From positions 62,001 through 126,000 of the forward strand of contig NZ_JAGGQB010000006.1 of the NCBI RefSeq assembly GCF_018613535.1: a stretch of DNA of 64,000 nucleotides, given 5' to 3'. Origin of the DNA: Bacillus sp. ISL-51. GTDB taxonomy: Bacteria; Bacillota; Bacilli; Bacillales; Bacillaceae. The first letter of the stretch is position 1, and each line of letters starts with the position of its first letter. A model generated the notes under the pieces. The model was not told the DNA's origin and searched no databases. It saw only the letters and a list, made by a program, of their open reading frames with translations. The translations under genes and the position numbers were made by a program. This document shows positions 8,548 through 18,108 of this stretch, one piece after another.

Positions 8548-9735
8548 ATGTCTAAAATTATTGCAATTAACGCAGGAAGCTCATCTTTAAAATTTCAGCT
8601 TTTCGAAATGCCTTCAGAAAAGGTGTTAACAAAAGGTTTAGTAGAACGGATCGGTATCGCCGACAGCGTTTTCACCATCAGTGTTAACGGCGAAAAAAAT
8701 ACAGAAGTAACAGATATTCCGGATCATGCGGTTGCAGTAAAAATGCTGCTTCACAAACTGACTGAATTCGGCATTATAAAAGATTTAAATGAAATTGACG
8801 GAATCGGCCACCGTGTCGTTCACGGCGGAGAAAAATTCAGTGATTCTGTCTTACTGACAGATGAGACAATCCGTGAAATTGAAGATATTTCTGAACTTGC
8901 GCCGCTTCACAATCCGGCTAACATCGTCGGCATTAAAGCCTTCAAAGAAGTGCTTCCGAATGTGCCTGCGGTTGCAGTGTTTGATACTGCATTCCACCAA
9001 ACGATGCCTGAGCAGTCTTACCTGTACAGCCTTCCGTACGAATACTATGAGAAATACGGCATCCGTAAATACGGCTTCCACGGCACATCTCATAAATATG
9101 TTACACAGCGCGCTTCTGAACTTCTCGGCCGTCCGCTTGAAGATTTGCGCCTGATTTCCTGCCATCTAGGAAACGGTGCAAGTATCGCAGCCGTTGAAGG
9201 CGGAAAATCGATTGATACATCAATGGGCTTTACACCGTTAGCCGGTGTTGCGATGGGAACACGCTCAGGAAACATCGACCCTGCTTTAATTCCATATATT
9301 ATGGAAAAAACAGATCAAACTGCCGATGAAGTATTAAACACGTTAAACAAAAAAAGCGGACTGCTTGGCGTGTCCGGTTTCTCAAGCGACCTTCGCGATA
9401 TTGTCGAAGCGTCCAAAGAAGGCAACGAGAGAGCGGAAATTGCGCTTGAAGTGTTCGCGAGCAGAATCCATAAATACATCGGTTCTTATGCTGCGAGAAT
9501 GAGCGGCGTTGACGCGATTATTTTCACTGCCGGTATTGGAGAAAACAGCGTTGAAGTCAGAGAACGCGTGCTTCGCGGCTTAGAATTCATGGGTGTTTAT
9601 TGGGATCCTGCACTGAACAACGTACGCGGTGAGGAAGCGTTTATCAGTTACCCTCACTCTCCTGTAAAAGTCATGATCATTCCGACTGATGAAGAGGTCA
9701 TGATCGCGCGTGACGTTGTCCGTTTGGCACAATAA
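8548..9735 (+). CDS. ackA: acetate kinase
   Basis: Acetate kinase converts acetyl phosphate and ADP to acetate and ATP, the last step of overflow metabolism from glucose. The 395-residue protein starts [17 protein letters not shown], the family N-terminal signature, and has [11 protein letters not shown], the second signature [12 protein letters not shown], the phosphate-loop HLGNGAS and the catalytic arginine region [17 protein letters not shown] precedes the ATG at 8548; the frame is open 18 bases further upstream without a better start. CcpA-dependent activation is suggested by the cre box. Confidence 0.97.
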   Translation: MSKIIAINAGSSSLKFQLFEMPSEKVLTKGLVERIGIADSVFTISVNGEKNTEVTDIPDHAVAVKMLLHKLTEFGIIKDLNEIDGIGHRVVHGGEKFSDSVLLTDETIREIEDISELAPLHNPANIVGIKAFKEVLPNVPAVAVFDTAFHQTMPEQSYLYSLPYEYYEKYGIRKYGFHGTSHKYVTQRASELLGRPLEDLRLISCHLGNGASIAAVEGGKSIDTSMGFTPLAGVAMGTRSGNIDPALIPYIMEKTDQTADEVLNTLNKKSGLLGVSGFSSDLRDIVEASKEGNERAEIALEVFASRIHKYIGSYAARMSGVDAIIFTAGIGENSVEVRERVLRGLEFMGVYWDPALNNVRGEEAFISYPHSPVKVMIIPTDEEVMIARDVVRLAQ

Positions 9736-9741
9736 TCATCA

Positions 9742-9773
9742 AAAAAGCACATCCTCCGGGTGTGCTTTTTTAT
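9742..9773 (+). terminator. terminator of ackA
   Basis: AAAGCACAtCC and GGgTGTGCTTT pair around TCC and are followed by a T-run. Confidence 0.88.
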
Positions 9774-9834
9774 TGAATGCCGCCACGGGAAACGTTACGA
9801 TATTTTCATACATAATCAGTTAAGAGGTGAAAAC

Positions 9835-10347
9835 ATGAGCGTGCATGAACATAAACAGGAGGCTCCTGCAACGGTTCGCTGCAAGGTCATTACCGTCAGC
9901 GACACGAGAACGGAAGAGACGGACAAAAGCGGGCGTATAATGATGGATTTGATCAAAGCGGCAGGATTGCAAACGGTCGCTTATGAAATTGTAAAAGACG
10001 AGAAAGAAGAATTACAAAAAGCCGTTTTATCCGGCTGTATGGATGAATATACAGATGCGGTGCTGCTGAACGGAGGGACGGGAATCGCAAAAAGGGATGT
10101 CACAATCGAAGCGGTCACCCCGCTGTTTTCAAAAGAACTCCCCGGCTTCGGCGAGCTGTTCCGGATGCTGAGTTACACGGAGGACATCGGCTCGGCCGCC
10201 ATCCTCTCCAGAGCGGCCGCGGGAGTCATTCACAACACCGCAGTCTTCTGCACACCGGGTTCTTCCGGCGCTGTGAAGCTTGCGATGAATAAGCTCATTA
10301 TTCCCGAATTGCCCCACGTCATCAGAGAGATTCAAAAAGACTTGTAA
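9835..10347 (+). CDS. moaB: molybdenum cofactor biosynthesis protein MoaB
   Basis: A 170-residue MogA/MoaB-type protein, which adenylylates molybdopterin before metal insertion. The substrate-binding motifs are visible: VITVSDTRTEETDKSG near residue 20, LNGGTGIAKRDVTIEAV (the TGG/GT loop) and PGFGELFRMLSY. A C-terminal CTPGSSGAVKLAMNKLI closes the domain. The ATG at 9835 follows AAGAGGTGAAAAC; the longer frame starting at 9760 lies in the ackA terminator. It is a single gene here, apart from the other moa genes, as in B. subtilis. Confidence 0.93.
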   Translation: MSVHEHKQEAPATVRCKVITVSDTRTEETDKSGRIMMDLIKAAGLQTVAYEIVKDEKEELQKAVLSGCMDEYTDAVLLNGGTGIAKRDVTIEAVTPLFSKELPGFGELFRMLSYTEDIGSAAILSRAAAGVIHNTAVFCTPGSSGAVKLAMNKLIIPELPHVIREIQKDL

Positions 10348-10366
10348 ATGAATAAAAAAGGCTGTG

Positions 10367-10399
10367 CTTCACTCAAAAAATGGGTGAAGTTTTTTTTAT
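10367..10399 (+). terminator. terminator of moaB
   Basis: CTTCACTCA (10367-10375) pairs with TGGGTGAAG (10381-10389), followed by TTTTTTTT. Confidence 0.85.
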
Positions 10400-10406
10400 A
10401 AAAAGC

Positions 10407-10435
10407 TTGAAAAAACAGAATTTACTTGTTACAGT
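10407..10435 (+). promoter_or_regulatory. argGH promoter
   Basis: TTGAAA (10407-10412), 17 bases, TACAGT (10430-10435). The transcript would start near 10442, just upstream of the two ARG boxes. Confidence 0.6.
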
Positions 10436-10448
10436 GTATACATACAAA

Positions 10449-10484
10449 ATGAATTTTTATTAATTGAAACTAATTTTTATACAA
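10449..10484 (+). promoter_or_regulatory. two ARG boxes in front of argG
   Basis: ATGAATTTTTATTAATT (10449-10465) closely follows the reverse complement of the AhrC/ArgR box core (GAATAAAAATTC type). A second, weaker copy, AACTAATTTTTATACAA, lies at 10468-10484. Tandem 18-base boxes near the transcript start suit arginine-dependent repression by AhrC. Confidence 0.7.
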
Positions 10485-10498
10485 AGGGAGCTTTTGAC

Positions 10499-11710
10499 AT
10501 GGCAGATCAAAAAAAAGTTGTATTGGCATATTCAGGAGGGCTTGATACCTCTGTAGCGATAAAATGGCTTCAAGAACAGGGATATGATGTTGTGGCCTGC
10601 TGTTTAGACGTAGGTGAAGGAAAGGATTTGGCATTCGTTCAGCAAAAAGCGCTGGAAGTGGGCGCGTCAAACTCATACGTTATTGATGCAAAAGAAGAAT
10701 TCGCCCAAGATTACGCGCTCATTTCTATGCAGGCTCATACGATGTACGAAGGGAAATATCCGCTTGTATCTGCATTATCCCGTCCGTTGATTGCGAAAAA
10801 ACTCGTCGAAGTGGCGGAAAAAGAAAACGCAGTGGCGGTAGCGCACGGCTGCACGGGTAAAGGAAACGATCAGGTTCGTTTTGAAGTATCCATTAAATCA
10901 TTAAATCCTGATTTGGAAGTCATTGCTCCGGTCCGTGAGTGGCAATGGTCTCGTGAAGAGGAAATAGAATACGCGGCAAACCGCGGGATTCCGATTCCGA
11001 TTCATCTCGACAGCCCTTATTCGATTGACCAAAATCTGTGGGGCCGCGCCAATGAGTGCGGTATATTAGAAGACCCGTGGGCGGCGCCTCCTGAAGGGGC
11101 ATACGACCTGACAGCGCCTCTTGAAAACACGCCGGATGTCCCGGAGGTCATTGAAATCGCGTTTGAAGCAGGTGTTCCCGTCTCAATCGACGGCGTGTCC
11201 TATCCGCTTTCCGACTTGATTCTCAAGCTGAATGAGACAGCCGGAAAACACGGTATCGGCCGTATCGACCATGTGGAAAACCGTCTTGTCGGCATTAAGT
11301 CCCGTGAAGTATATGAGTGCCCAGGCGCCATGACGCTGATTACGGCTCACAAAGAGCTTGAGGATTTGACGCTGGTCAAAGAAGTGGCCCATTTCAAACC
11401 GGCAATCGAACAAAAACTGTCTGAAATCATCTACAACGGTTTATGGTTTTCACCGTTAAAAGACGCTCTGCTTGCTTTCCTAAAAGAAACTCAAAAACAC
11501 GTTACAGGGGTAGTGCGCGTCAAGCTGTTTAAAGGCCACGCCATTGTAGAAGGACGCAAGTCGGAATTTTCTCTTTATGATGAAAAGCTTGCCACATATA
11601 CAAAAGACGATGCCTTTGACCATCACGCGGCGATCGGCTTTATCGAGCTTTGGGGACTGCCGACAAAAGTGAACAGCATCGTAAAAAAGAAGGAGCAGAT
11701 TAAAGCATGA
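10499..11710 (+). CDS. argG: argininosuccinate synthase
   Basis: Joins citrulline and aspartate with ATP to form argininosuccinate, the penultimate step of arginine synthesis. The 403-residue length equals the B. subtilis enzyme. The PP-loop [17 protein letters not shown] lies at residues 8-24, followed by the second family signature [13 protein letters not shown] near residue 118. An AAGGGAG site precedes the start. It overlaps argH by four bases (ATGA), so the two are translationally coupled. The ARG boxes in the leader indicate arginine repression. Confidence 0.97.
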   Translation: MADQKKVVLAYSGGLDTSVAIKWLQEQGYDVVACCLDVGEGKDLAFVQQKALEVGASNSYVIDAKEEFAQDYALISMQAHTMYEGKYPLVSALSRPLIAKKLVEVAEKENAVAVAHGCTGKGNDQVRFEVSIKSLNPDLEVIAPVREWQWSREEEIEYAANRGIPIPIHLDSPYSIDQNLWGRANECGILEDPWAAPPEGAYDLTAPLENTPDVPEVIEIAFEAGVPVSIDGVSYPLSDLILKLNETAGKHGIGRIDHVENRLVGIKSREVYECPGAMTLITAHKELEDLTLVKEVAHFKPAIEQKLSEIIYNGLWFSPLKDALLAFLKETQKHVTGVVRVKLFKGHAIVEGRKSEFSLYDEKLATYTKDDAFDHHAAIGFIELWGLPTKVNSIVKKKEQIKA

Positions 11711-13083
11711 AGAAGCTTTGGGGAGGCCGGTTTCAAAAAACTCCGGAAAAATGGGTCGATGAGTTCGGCGCGTCCATCACATTCGACCAAAACCTAGTCA
11801 AAGAGGATATTACAGGGTCTCTCGCTCATGCGGCAATGCTGAAAAAATGCGGCATCCTGACGGAAGAAGAAGAGAGCAGAATCCGTGAAGGGCTGGAAAC
11901 GCTCCTGCAAAAAGCAGAAGATGAGACACTGGAATTCTCGGTTGATTATGAAGATATCCATTTAAATATCGAAAAAATGCTGATCGATGAAATCGGACCG
12001 TTCGGCGGCAAGCTCCATACCGGAAGAAGCCGGAATGACCAGGTGGCGACAGACATGCATTTATACTTAAAAAACCATGTCTCTCATATCATCGGGCTGA
12101 TCGAACAATTCCAGCATGCGCTGATTGAAAAAGCAGAAGCCAATATTGAGACGATTCTGCCGGGATACACGCATTTGCAGCGCGCCCAGCCGATTTCATT
12201 CGCCCACCACCTGCTTGCTTACTTTTGGATGCTGGAACGGGATAAGGAGCGATTCCGCGACTCCATGAAGCGGATCAACAAATCGCCGCTCGGCTGCGGG
12301 GCCCTTGCCGGAACTACGTTTCCGATTGACCGCGCCTATTCAGCGGAGCTTCTCGGATTTGATTCCATTTATGAAAACAGCCTGGACGGCGTCAGTGACA
12401 GAGACTTTATTTTAGAATTTTTAAGCAGCAGCAGTATGCTGATGATGCATCTTTCCCGGTTCTCTGAAGAAATTATCCTCTGGTGCTCACAGGAATTTAA
12501 ATTCATCGAACTGGATGATACGTACGCGACAGGCAGCAGCATGATGCCGCAAAAGAAAAACCCTGACATGGCAGAGTTGATCCGCGGAAAAACAGGCCGC
12601 GTTTACGGTGATATGATGGGTCTGTTTACGATCATGAAAGGACTGCCGCTCGCTTACAATAAGGATTTGCAGGAAGACAAGGAAGGCATGTTCGATACTG
12701 TGAAAACAGTCGAAGGCAGCCTTCAGATTTTCACAGGCATGATTCAAACGATGACCGTGAACATAGACACGATGAAACAGGCGACGAAACAAGACTTTTC
12801 GAACGCGACCGAGCTTGCGGACTATTTAGCGAAAAAGGGCATGCCGTTCAGGGAAGCTCATGAAGTGGTCGGAAAGCTTGTGTACACGTGCATTGAAAAA
12901 GGTATCTATTTAAGCGACATGGCGTTTGAAGATTTCCTTCAGGCAAGCAGTCTCTTTGAGGAGGATATTTACACCGTTCTCGATCCTTACCACGCAGTGG
13001 AAAAAAGAATGAGCGCCGGCGGAACTGGCTTTAAACAGGTAGAGCAGGCACTCGTTAAAGCAAAAGCTTGTGCAGGCTTTTAA
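11707..13083 (+). CDS. argH: argininosuccinate lyase
   Basis: Splits argininosuccinate to arginine and fumarate. A 458-residue member of the fumarase/aspartase superfamily; the signature loop [19 protein letters not shown] carries the catalytic serine near residue 279. Other conserved blocks are [16 protein letters not shown] and [16 protein letters not shown], with the active-site histidine. The ATG shares four bases with the argG stop. Together argG and argH complete the last two steps from citrulline; the rest of the arginine genes are elsewhere. Confidence 0.97.
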   Translation: MKKLWGGRFQKTPEKWVDEFGASITFDQNLVKEDITGSLAHAAMLKKCGILTEEEESRIREGLETLLQKAEDETLEFSVDYEDIHLNIEKMLIDEIGPFGGKLHTGRSRNDQVATDMHLYLKNHVSHIIGLIEQFQHALIEKAEANIETILPGYTHLQRAQPISFAHHLLAYFWMLERDKERFRDSMKRINKSPLGCGALAGTTFPIDRAYSAELLGFDSIYENSLDGVSDRDFILEFLSSSSMLMMHLSRFSEEIILWCSQEFKFIELDDTYATGSSMMPQKKNPDMAELIRGKTGRVYGDMMGLFTIMKGLPLAYNKDLQEDKEGMFDTVKTVEGSLQIFTGMIQTMTVNIDTMKQATKQDFSNATELADYLAKKGMPFREAHEVVGKLVYTCIEKGIYLSDMAFEDFLQASSLFEEDIYTVLDPYHAVEKRMSAGGTGFKQVEQALVKAKACAGF

Positions 13084-13156
13084 TATGTTAAAATTTCCTT
13101 CATAATTTCCCGTCATACAAGACACCCTACATCTATACTGATGGGAGGTAGAAGGA

Positions 13157-13288
13157 ATGCGCAAAGAACAAGAACGCTATATCTATGATGAAAAAGAAAG
13201 CGAAGAAACGGCCCGGCTCATTTCAGAGGCATACCAAAGCGGCTATGTCGGAATGGAGGAAGCCTCCGCTTCTCCTTCTGAAGATTAA
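13157..13288 (+). CDS. ytzD: small acidic protein YtzD
   Basis: A 43-codon gene starting MRKEQERYIYDEKESE and ending ASASPSED. It is strongly charged, predicted helical, and has no membrane segment. ATGGGAGGTAGAAGG supplies a good ribosome site before the ATG at 13157, and a terminator follows directly, so it looks like a genuine small gene rather than noise. It sits where B. subtilis has ytzD, between argH and ytkK; I assign the name from position and size. Function unknown. Confidence 0.72.
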   Translation: MRKEQERYIYDEKESEETARLISEAYQSGYVGMEEASASPSED

Positions 13289-13316
13289 GCTGTCTGTACA
13301 GACGGCTTTTTTTTCA
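13288..13316 (+). terminator. terminator after ytzD
   Basis: AGCTGTCTG and CAGACGGCT pair with a two-base loop (TA), followed by eight T. Confidence 0.85.
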
Positions 13317-13419
13317 TGCAACTGAAGTGCAAAAAAGTGATATTGCCGCCTGTTTATAGTAAAGTAGAGGGAGAAATGACTTAATGGAAGCGGCGACGTT
13401 GCCTGGGGAGGGTATTCAT

Positions 13420-14187
13420 GTGCGACATGCTCTAATTACTGCCGGTACAAAGGGATTAGGCCGGAAAGTGACTGAAATGCTGCTGGAAAAAGGCTTCTCC
13501 GTCACGGTGAATTACAGACAGGACGAAGAAGCAGTCGCCTGTCTGAAGGCTGATTATCCCCAGTGCCATGACAGACTGCAATTCGTAAAGGGTGATGTCA
13601 CCCGAAAAGATGATCTGACGCGGATTGCCGAAGCGGCCCTTCAGCGGTTTGGGAGGATTGACATTCTTATTAACAATGCCGGGCCGTACATATTTGAGCG
13701 AAAAAAGCTTGCCGATTACTCAGATGAGGAATGGTACGGCATGCTGGAAGGAAATTTAAGCGCTGTTTTTCATTTGTTTAAGGCGGTCATTCCGGCCATG
13801 AGAAAACAGCGGTTCGGCCGGATTATTACATACGGCTTCCAAGGGGCTGCCCATGCGCCCGGCTGGCTTCACCGTTCCGCCTTCGGGGCGGCAAAGGTCG
13901 GCTTAGCTTCGCTGACCAAAACCATTGCGATTGAAGAGGCTGAATCTGGCATTACGGCTAATATGGTCTGTCCGGGTGATATCGTAGGCGGCATGAAGGA
14001 AGCATCCATAGAGGAAGCGAGACTGAAAATCGGCAAGGAAAATACGCCGATAGGAAGATCCGGAACCGGAGAAGACATTGCGAGAATCATCGCTTTTTTA
14101 TGTGAGGAAGACTCCGATCTTGTAACCGGAACCGTCATTGAAGCCACAGGAGGGCTTAATGTGATTAACAGGCATCAATCCCTGTAA
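13420..14187 (+). CDS. ytkK: short-chain dehydrogenase/reductase YtkK
   Basis: A 255-residue NAD(P)-dependent oxidoreductase of the SDR family, similar to 3-oxoacyl-ACP reductase FabG. The cofactor loop reads LITAGTKGLGRKV in place of the usual TGxxxGIG, followed by ILINNAGPYIF. The classic SDR catalytic YxxxK is altered: the segment is HRSAFGAAKVGLASLTK, where phenylalanine stands at the tyrosine position. This may mean lost or changed reductase activity. I chose GTG at 13420 because GGGAGGG lies just ahead and the length then equals B. subtilis YtkK; an ATG at 13384 has no ribosome site. Confidence 0.88.
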   Translation: MRHALITAGTKGLGRKVTEMLLEKGFSVTVNYRQDEEAVACLKADYPQCHDRLQFVKGDVTRKDDLTRIAEAALQRFGRIDILINNAGPYIFERKKLADYSDEEWYGMLEGNLSAVFHLFKAVIPAMRKQRFGRIITYGFQGAAHAPGWLHRSAFGAAKVGLASLTKTIAIEEAESGITANMVCPGDIVGGMKEASIEEARLKIGKENTPIGRSGTGEDIARIIAFLCEEDSDLVTGTVIEATGGLNVINRHQSL

Positions 14188-14250
14188 GTTTTTCGGCTTG
14201 TAAAAAAGGGAATTTGATAAATACAAAATTTTTAATGAGGTGAAAAAACG

Positions 14251-14937
14251 ATGAAAGTGACGTATTACGGACATTCTGTGGTTCATGTGGAAACAAAAAC
14301 GCATAACATTATTATCGATCCGTTTTTAACCGGAAACAGCCTGACTGACTTGAAGCCGGAAGAGGTAAAAGCGGATGTGATCCTGCTCACTCACGGGCAC
14401 AATGACCATGTCGGAGATACAGAGCAAATCGCAAAACAAAACGATGCGCTCGTCATCGCACCGAACGAGCTGGCTGTTTATCTAGGCTTTAAGGGCCTAA
14501 ACGTTCATCCGATGCATATCGGCGGCTCGCGCCAATTTGATTTCGGCAAAGTTAAATTGACGCAGGCGTTCCATGGATCAGCCGTCACTGATGAAGAAAA
14601 CAAAACCATCACATACACGGGAATGCCATCGGGAATTTTATTGACGATCGACGGAAAAACCATTTTTCACGCCGGAGACACGGGGCTGTTCTCAGATATG
14701 AAACTGATCGGGGAATTAAACCATATTGATCTGGCCTTTCTGCCGATTGGCGACAACTTTACGATGGGGCCAGAGGACGCGAAGCTTGCAGCTGAATGGC
14801 TGAGAGCTAAACAGGTGGTTCCCGTTCATTACAATACTTTCCCTGTTATTGAGCAAGACCCTGATGCTTTCGCTGAAAGCCTGGCGGGCGGCGTCGGCAA
14901 AGTCATGGCAGCCGGCGAGTCAATCGAGCTTGTCTGA
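14251..14937 (+). CDS. ytkL: metallo-beta-lactamase fold hydrolase YtkL (UPF0173)
   Basis: A 228-residue cytoplasmic protein of the UPF0173 family. The metal-binding motif [11 protein letters not shown] lies around residue 48, with further ligands in [11 protein letters not shown] and VPVHYNTFP. These residues support a di-metal hydrolase, but the natural substrate is unknown. TGAGGTGAAAAA precedes the ATG. It is followed by a clear terminator and appears monocistronic or weakly linked to ytkK 63 bases upstream. Confidence 0.9.
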   Translation: MKVTYYGHSVVHVETKTHNIIIDPFLTGNSLTDLKPEEVKADVILLTHGHNDHVGDTEQIAKQNDALVIAPNELAVYLGFKGLNVHPMHIGGSRQFDFGKVKLTQAFHGSAVTDEENKTITYTGMPSGILLTIDGKTIFHAGDTGLFSDMKLIGELNHIDLAFLPIGDNFTMGPEDAKLAAEWLRAKQVVPVHYNTFPVIEQDPDAFAESLAGGVGKVMAAGESIELV

Positions 14938-14958
14938 CGGCTGAACGAAGATAAACTG

Positions 14959-14993
14959 ACCTTCTGAATCAAAGCATTCAGAAGGTTTTTTTG
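14959..14993 (+). terminator. terminator of ytkL
   Basis: ACCTTCTGAAT and ATTCAGAAGGT pair perfectly around CAAAGC, then a T-run. Confidence 0.92.
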
Positions 14994-15083
14994 TGGGGCC
15001 GTCTTTTTTCGGACGCCTCATTGCGAATGAATCCTCCGTACCCTTATAATAAAAACAGAAGACTGTCTTTAGAGGTGAAAGGC

Positions 15084-16403
15084 TTGGCAACAAAGCATGA
15101 ACAAATACTATCTTACATAGATTCGCTGCCTGTCGGTGAAAAAATTTCTGTCAGAAGAATTGCAAAAGAGATGAAAGTCAGTGAAGGAACGGCTTACAGA
15201 GCCATTAAGGAAGCCGAAAATAAAGGCTTTGTTTCCACAATTGAACGCGTGGGGACGATCCGCATTGAACAGAAGAAAAAAGAAAATATTGAAAAGCTGA
15301 CATACGCAGAGGTTGTCAATGTAATAGACGGCCAGGTGCTCGGCGGACGGGCAGGCCTTCATAAAACATTAAATAAATTTGTGATCGGCGCGATGGAGCT
15401 TGACGCGATGATGCGCTATACGGCGGCGGGGAACCTGTTAATTGTCGGAAACAGAATCAACGCCCACCGTCAGGCGCTTGAAGCAGGCGCGGCTGTATTG
15501 GTAACCGGGGGCTTTAACACCGATGACAGCATCATTCAGCTTGCCGATGAATTGGAGCTGCCGATTCTATCCACGAGCTATGATACCTTTACGGTTGCGG
15601 CGATGATAAACCGGGCAATCTATGACCAGCTGATTAAAAAAGAAATTGTGCTTGTGGAAGACATTTTGACGCCGGCAGAAAGAACCGTCACGCTCTCTCC
15701 TAAGGATAAGCTGGAAAAATGGTACGAGAAAAACTATGAAACCGGCCACGGCCGCTTTCCGGTCATCGATCAGCATATGAAAATTCACGGGATTCTGACT
15801 TCAAAAGATATCGCCGGGCATGACCGGTCTGTGCCGATTGAAAAAGTAATGACGAAAAATCCGGTCACAGTGATCGGAAAAACGTCGGTTGCCTCCGCGG
15901 CTCAAATGATGGTGTGGGAAGGGATCGAAGTGCTTCCGGTTACTGACGGGCACCACAGGCTGGTCGGCATGATCAGCCGTCAGGATGTCTTAAAAGCGCT
16001 TCAAATGGTTCAAAAGCAGCCCCAGGTCGGGGAAAAGCTCGATGACATCGTTTCAAGAGGATTTAAAGAAGAGGAAGATGATAAACAGACTCCGGCTGTT
16101 TATCAATATGAGGTAACGCCGCAAATGACCAATCAGCTTGGGACGATCTCTTACGGGGTGTTTACGACCATTTTAACGCAGGCCGCCAGCAGGTTTTTGC
16201 GCTCGCGTAAACGCGGAGAGCTGGTGATTGAAAGCATTACGATTTTCTTCTTAAAGCCCGTGCAGATGGAATCGGTCATTGAAGTAAAACCGCGCATTCT
16301 CGAAGCCGGCCGGAAGTTCGGAAAAATGGAAGTGGAAGTATCAAGCCAAAGCGGCATCGTTTCAAAAGCGATGCTGATGGTGCAGCTGATGGAGAGAAGT
16401 TAA
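15084..16403 (+). CDS. ytoI: CBS-domain regulatory protein YtoI
   Basis: A 439-residue multidomain protein. In order: a winged-helix DNA-binding domain (residues about 1-70, with VSEGTAYRAIKEAENKG as recognition helix), a DRTGG domain (about 75-190), a pair of CBS domains (about 195-310, with HGILTSKDIAG and LVGMISRQDVLKAL) and a C-terminal hot-dog thioesterase-like domain (about 325-439). The layout suggests a ligand-sensing transcription regulator, with CBS domains binding adenine nucleotides. No target is known. TTG at 15084 follows AGAGGTGAAAGGC and gives the B. subtilis length; the frame extends further upstream through the previous terminator and is not used. Confidence 0.88.
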   Translation: MATKHEQILSYIDSLPVGEKISVRRIAKEMKVSEGTAYRAIKEAENKGFVSTIERVGTIRIEQKKKENIEKLTYAEVVNVIDGQVLGGRAGLHKTLNKFVIGAMELDAMMRYTAAGNLLIVGNRINAHRQALEAGAAVLVTGGFNTDDSIIQLADELELPILSTSYDTFTVAAMINRAIYDQLIKKEIVLVEDILTPAERTVTLSPKDKLEKWYEKNYETGHGRFPVIDQHMKIHGILTSKDIAGHDRSVPIEKVMTKNPVTVIGKTSVASAAQMMVWEGIEVLPVTDGHHRLVGMISRQDVLKALQMVQKQPQVGEKLDDIVSRGFKEEEDDKQTPAVYQYEVTPQMTNQLGTISYGVFTTILTQAASRFLRSRKRGELVIESITIFFLKPVQMESVIEVKPRILEAGRKFGKMEVEVSSQSGIVSKAMLMVQLMERS

Positions 16404-16426
16404 GGGACGCTGTCCGGTCCCTTGTC
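16402..16426. terminator. terminator between ytoI and ytpI
   Basis: AAGGGAC (16402-16408) pairs with GTCCCTT (16417-16423), with a short U-rich stretch after it; the convergent genes probably share it. Confidence 0.6.
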
Positions 16427-16431
16427 CTTCA

Positions 16432-16734
16432 TTACGCATGGTCTCTCTCCGCTTCTTTTGCATGGATGGGTTCATAATGCTTATAGGCTTTATACCCAGC
16501 CCATGCGCTGCCTGCCCCTATTAAAATGAAGACGCCGCCGATGACGAGGGTTAAAACTGAATGAAATAAAATCATTTGGTTTATCCCGTACAGCAGCACC
16601 AGCGCGCCTAACGCCATACTTGATTTAGCCGAAAAACATTCCTTTGCCAGCGCCCGTTTCGTCCGAACGCCCTTTACTTTGTAATAGACGTAAAAGCAGG
16701 CAGAAAGCCCGATGAGAAAAACAAAAACCAGCAT
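16432..16734 (-). CDS. ytpI: small membrane protein YtpI
   Basis: A 100-residue protein with three predicted membrane helices: residues about 1-18, 38-55 and 60-82. The ends are charged, with a hydrophilic EPIHAKEAERDHA tail. A GGAGG site lies nine bases before the start on the minus strand. Family YtpI is restricted to Bacillales and has no known function. It is transcribed divergently from nrnA, 118 bases away. Confidence 0.87.
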   Translation of the reverse strand: MLVFVFLIGLSACFYVYYKVKGVRTKRALAKECFSAKSSMALGALVLLYGINQMILFHSVLTLVIGGVFILIGAGSAWAGYKAYKHYEPIHAKEAERDHA

Positions 16735-16852
16735 AAATGAAATCCTCCATTGTTTGAGTTTACGAAACCGTTACACCTGTCTTGCCGAAAGATTTTCCTT
16801 TTCCGTAATTAAAGAGTATGATTAAATGAATAAAAACAAAAAGGAGTAAAAG

Positions 16853-17794
16853 ATGAAATCCGAACTGATCAGAACCATATCATTATATGACACCATTATC
16901 TTACATAGACATGTGAGGCCTGACCCAGACGCTTACGGATCACAGTGCGGCCTTACGGAAATCCTGCGGGAAACGTATCCTGAAAAAAATATTTTTGCCG
17001 TCGGACAGCCTGAGCCGACCTTGTCTTTCTTATATTCCCTCGATGAGGTGGATGACGAAACATATAAAGATGCTCTTGTCATCGTATGTGACACCGCAAA
17101 TCAAGGGCGTGTCGACGACCAGCGCTACCATTCCGGCGCAAAGCTCATGAAAATAGATCACCATCCAAATGAAGATCCGTATGGCGATCTTTTATGGGTC
17201 GATACGAATGCAAGCTCCGTAAGCGAAATGATCTATGAGCTGTACCTGGAAGGAAAGCAGCACGGCTGGAAACTGAACACGAAAGCAGCTGAGCTGATCT
17301 ACGCGGGTATCGTCAGTGATACGGGACGCTTTTTATTCCCGAACACAACAAAAAAGACATTAAAATACGCGGGAGAGCTCATTGAGTTCCCATTTTCATC
17401 CTCGGAGCTGTTTAATCAATTGTATGAAACAAAATTGAATGTGGTGAAGCTGAACGGCTTTATTTATCAAAATGTGTCATTGTCTGAAAACGGCGTCGCT
17501 TCCGTTTTCATTAAGAAAGACATTCTGGAGACATATGGGACAACCGCTTCTGAAGCGTCACAGCTTGTCGGAACGCTTGGAAATATTTCAGGTATTCGCG
17601 CATGGGTGTTTTTCGTAGAAGAAGACGATCAAATCAGAGTCCGGTTCCGCTCAAAAGGACCGGTCATTAATGGAATTGCCCGAAAATACAACGGCGGAGG
17701 GCATCCGTTCGCAGCCGGCGCGTCCGTCTACAGCTGGGACGAAACCGAGCCGATTTTGGCTGATCTGGAAGAGTTATGTAACGAACACAAGTAG
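16853..17794 (+). CDS. nrnA: bifunctional oligoribonuclease / pAp phosphatase NrnA
   Basis: A DHH/DHHA1 phosphoesterase that degrades very short RNAs to mononucleotides and removes phosphate from 3'-phosphoadenosine 5'-phosphate, the by-product of sulfate assimilation. The 313 residues include the metal-binding blocks HRHVRPDPDAYGS, VCDTANQGRVD and KIDHHPNED (the DHH motif) and the C-terminal substrate motif NGGGHPFAAGAS. It substitutes for the Orn enzyme of gamma-proteobacteria. AAAGGAGTAAAAG precedes the ATG. It ends in a terminator shared with the convergent ytzJ. Confidence 0.95.
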   Translation: MKSELIRTISLYDTIILHRHVRPDPDAYGSQCGLTEILRETYPEKNIFAVGQPEPTLSFLYSLDEVDDETYKDALVIVCDTANQGRVDDQRYHSGAKLMKIDHHPNEDPYGDLLWVDTNASSVSEMIYELYLEGKQHGWKLNTKAAELIYAGIVSDTGRFLFPNTTKKTLKYAGELIEFPFSSSELFNQLYETKLNVVKLNGFIYQNVSLSENGVASVFIKKDILETYGTTASEASQLVGTLGNISGIRAWVFFVEEDDQIRVRFRSKGPVINGIARKYNGGGHPFAAGASVYSWDETEPILADLEELCNEHK

Positions 17795-17813
17795 AGGGGA
17801 GACCCTCTTTCTT
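17793..17813. terminator. terminator between nrnA and ytzJ
   Basis: AGAGGG and CCCTCT pair around a GAGA tetraloop, followed by TTCTT. Confidence 0.75.
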
Positions 17814-18003
17814 AGTGTTCATCTGTCAAGGGGATGAACCAGCAGCCGAATTCAGTCAGGTCTTCGTAGACGCGGAGATTATAGATTTGGAGTTCTTTTT
17901 TTATGAGGGAAGCGAGTGTGTCTGTTTCTGCATATGCGGAATAGCCTTGTCTGATTCGGTCTGCGTGATCTTTTGCTAATCGTCGTTCACTAAAAACCTC
18001 CAT
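17812..18003 (-). CDS. ytzJ: small conserved protein YtzJ
   Basis: A 63-residue soluble protein starting MEVFSERRLAKDHADRIRQG, ending with an aromatic segment GCWFIPLTDEH. The minus-strand start is preceded by GGGAGGAAGGG, a strong ribosome site, which argues that the gene is real. It lies between nrnA and ytrI, where B. subtilis carries a small gene I recall as ytzJ; the name is from position. Function unknown; no motif recognised. Confidence 0.7.
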   Translation of the reverse strand: MEVFSERRLAKDHADRIRQGYSAYAETDTLASLIKKELQIYNLRVYEDLTEFGCWFIPLTDEH

Positions 18004-18108
18004 TTTCCCTTCCTCCCTTCAGATTCATTGAAAATGTCTCATTTACAGTTTATAAAAAAGCGGAGAAAAAAGCGACACATCTTTGGAAAATTTTTAAAAA
18101 TGACATAT

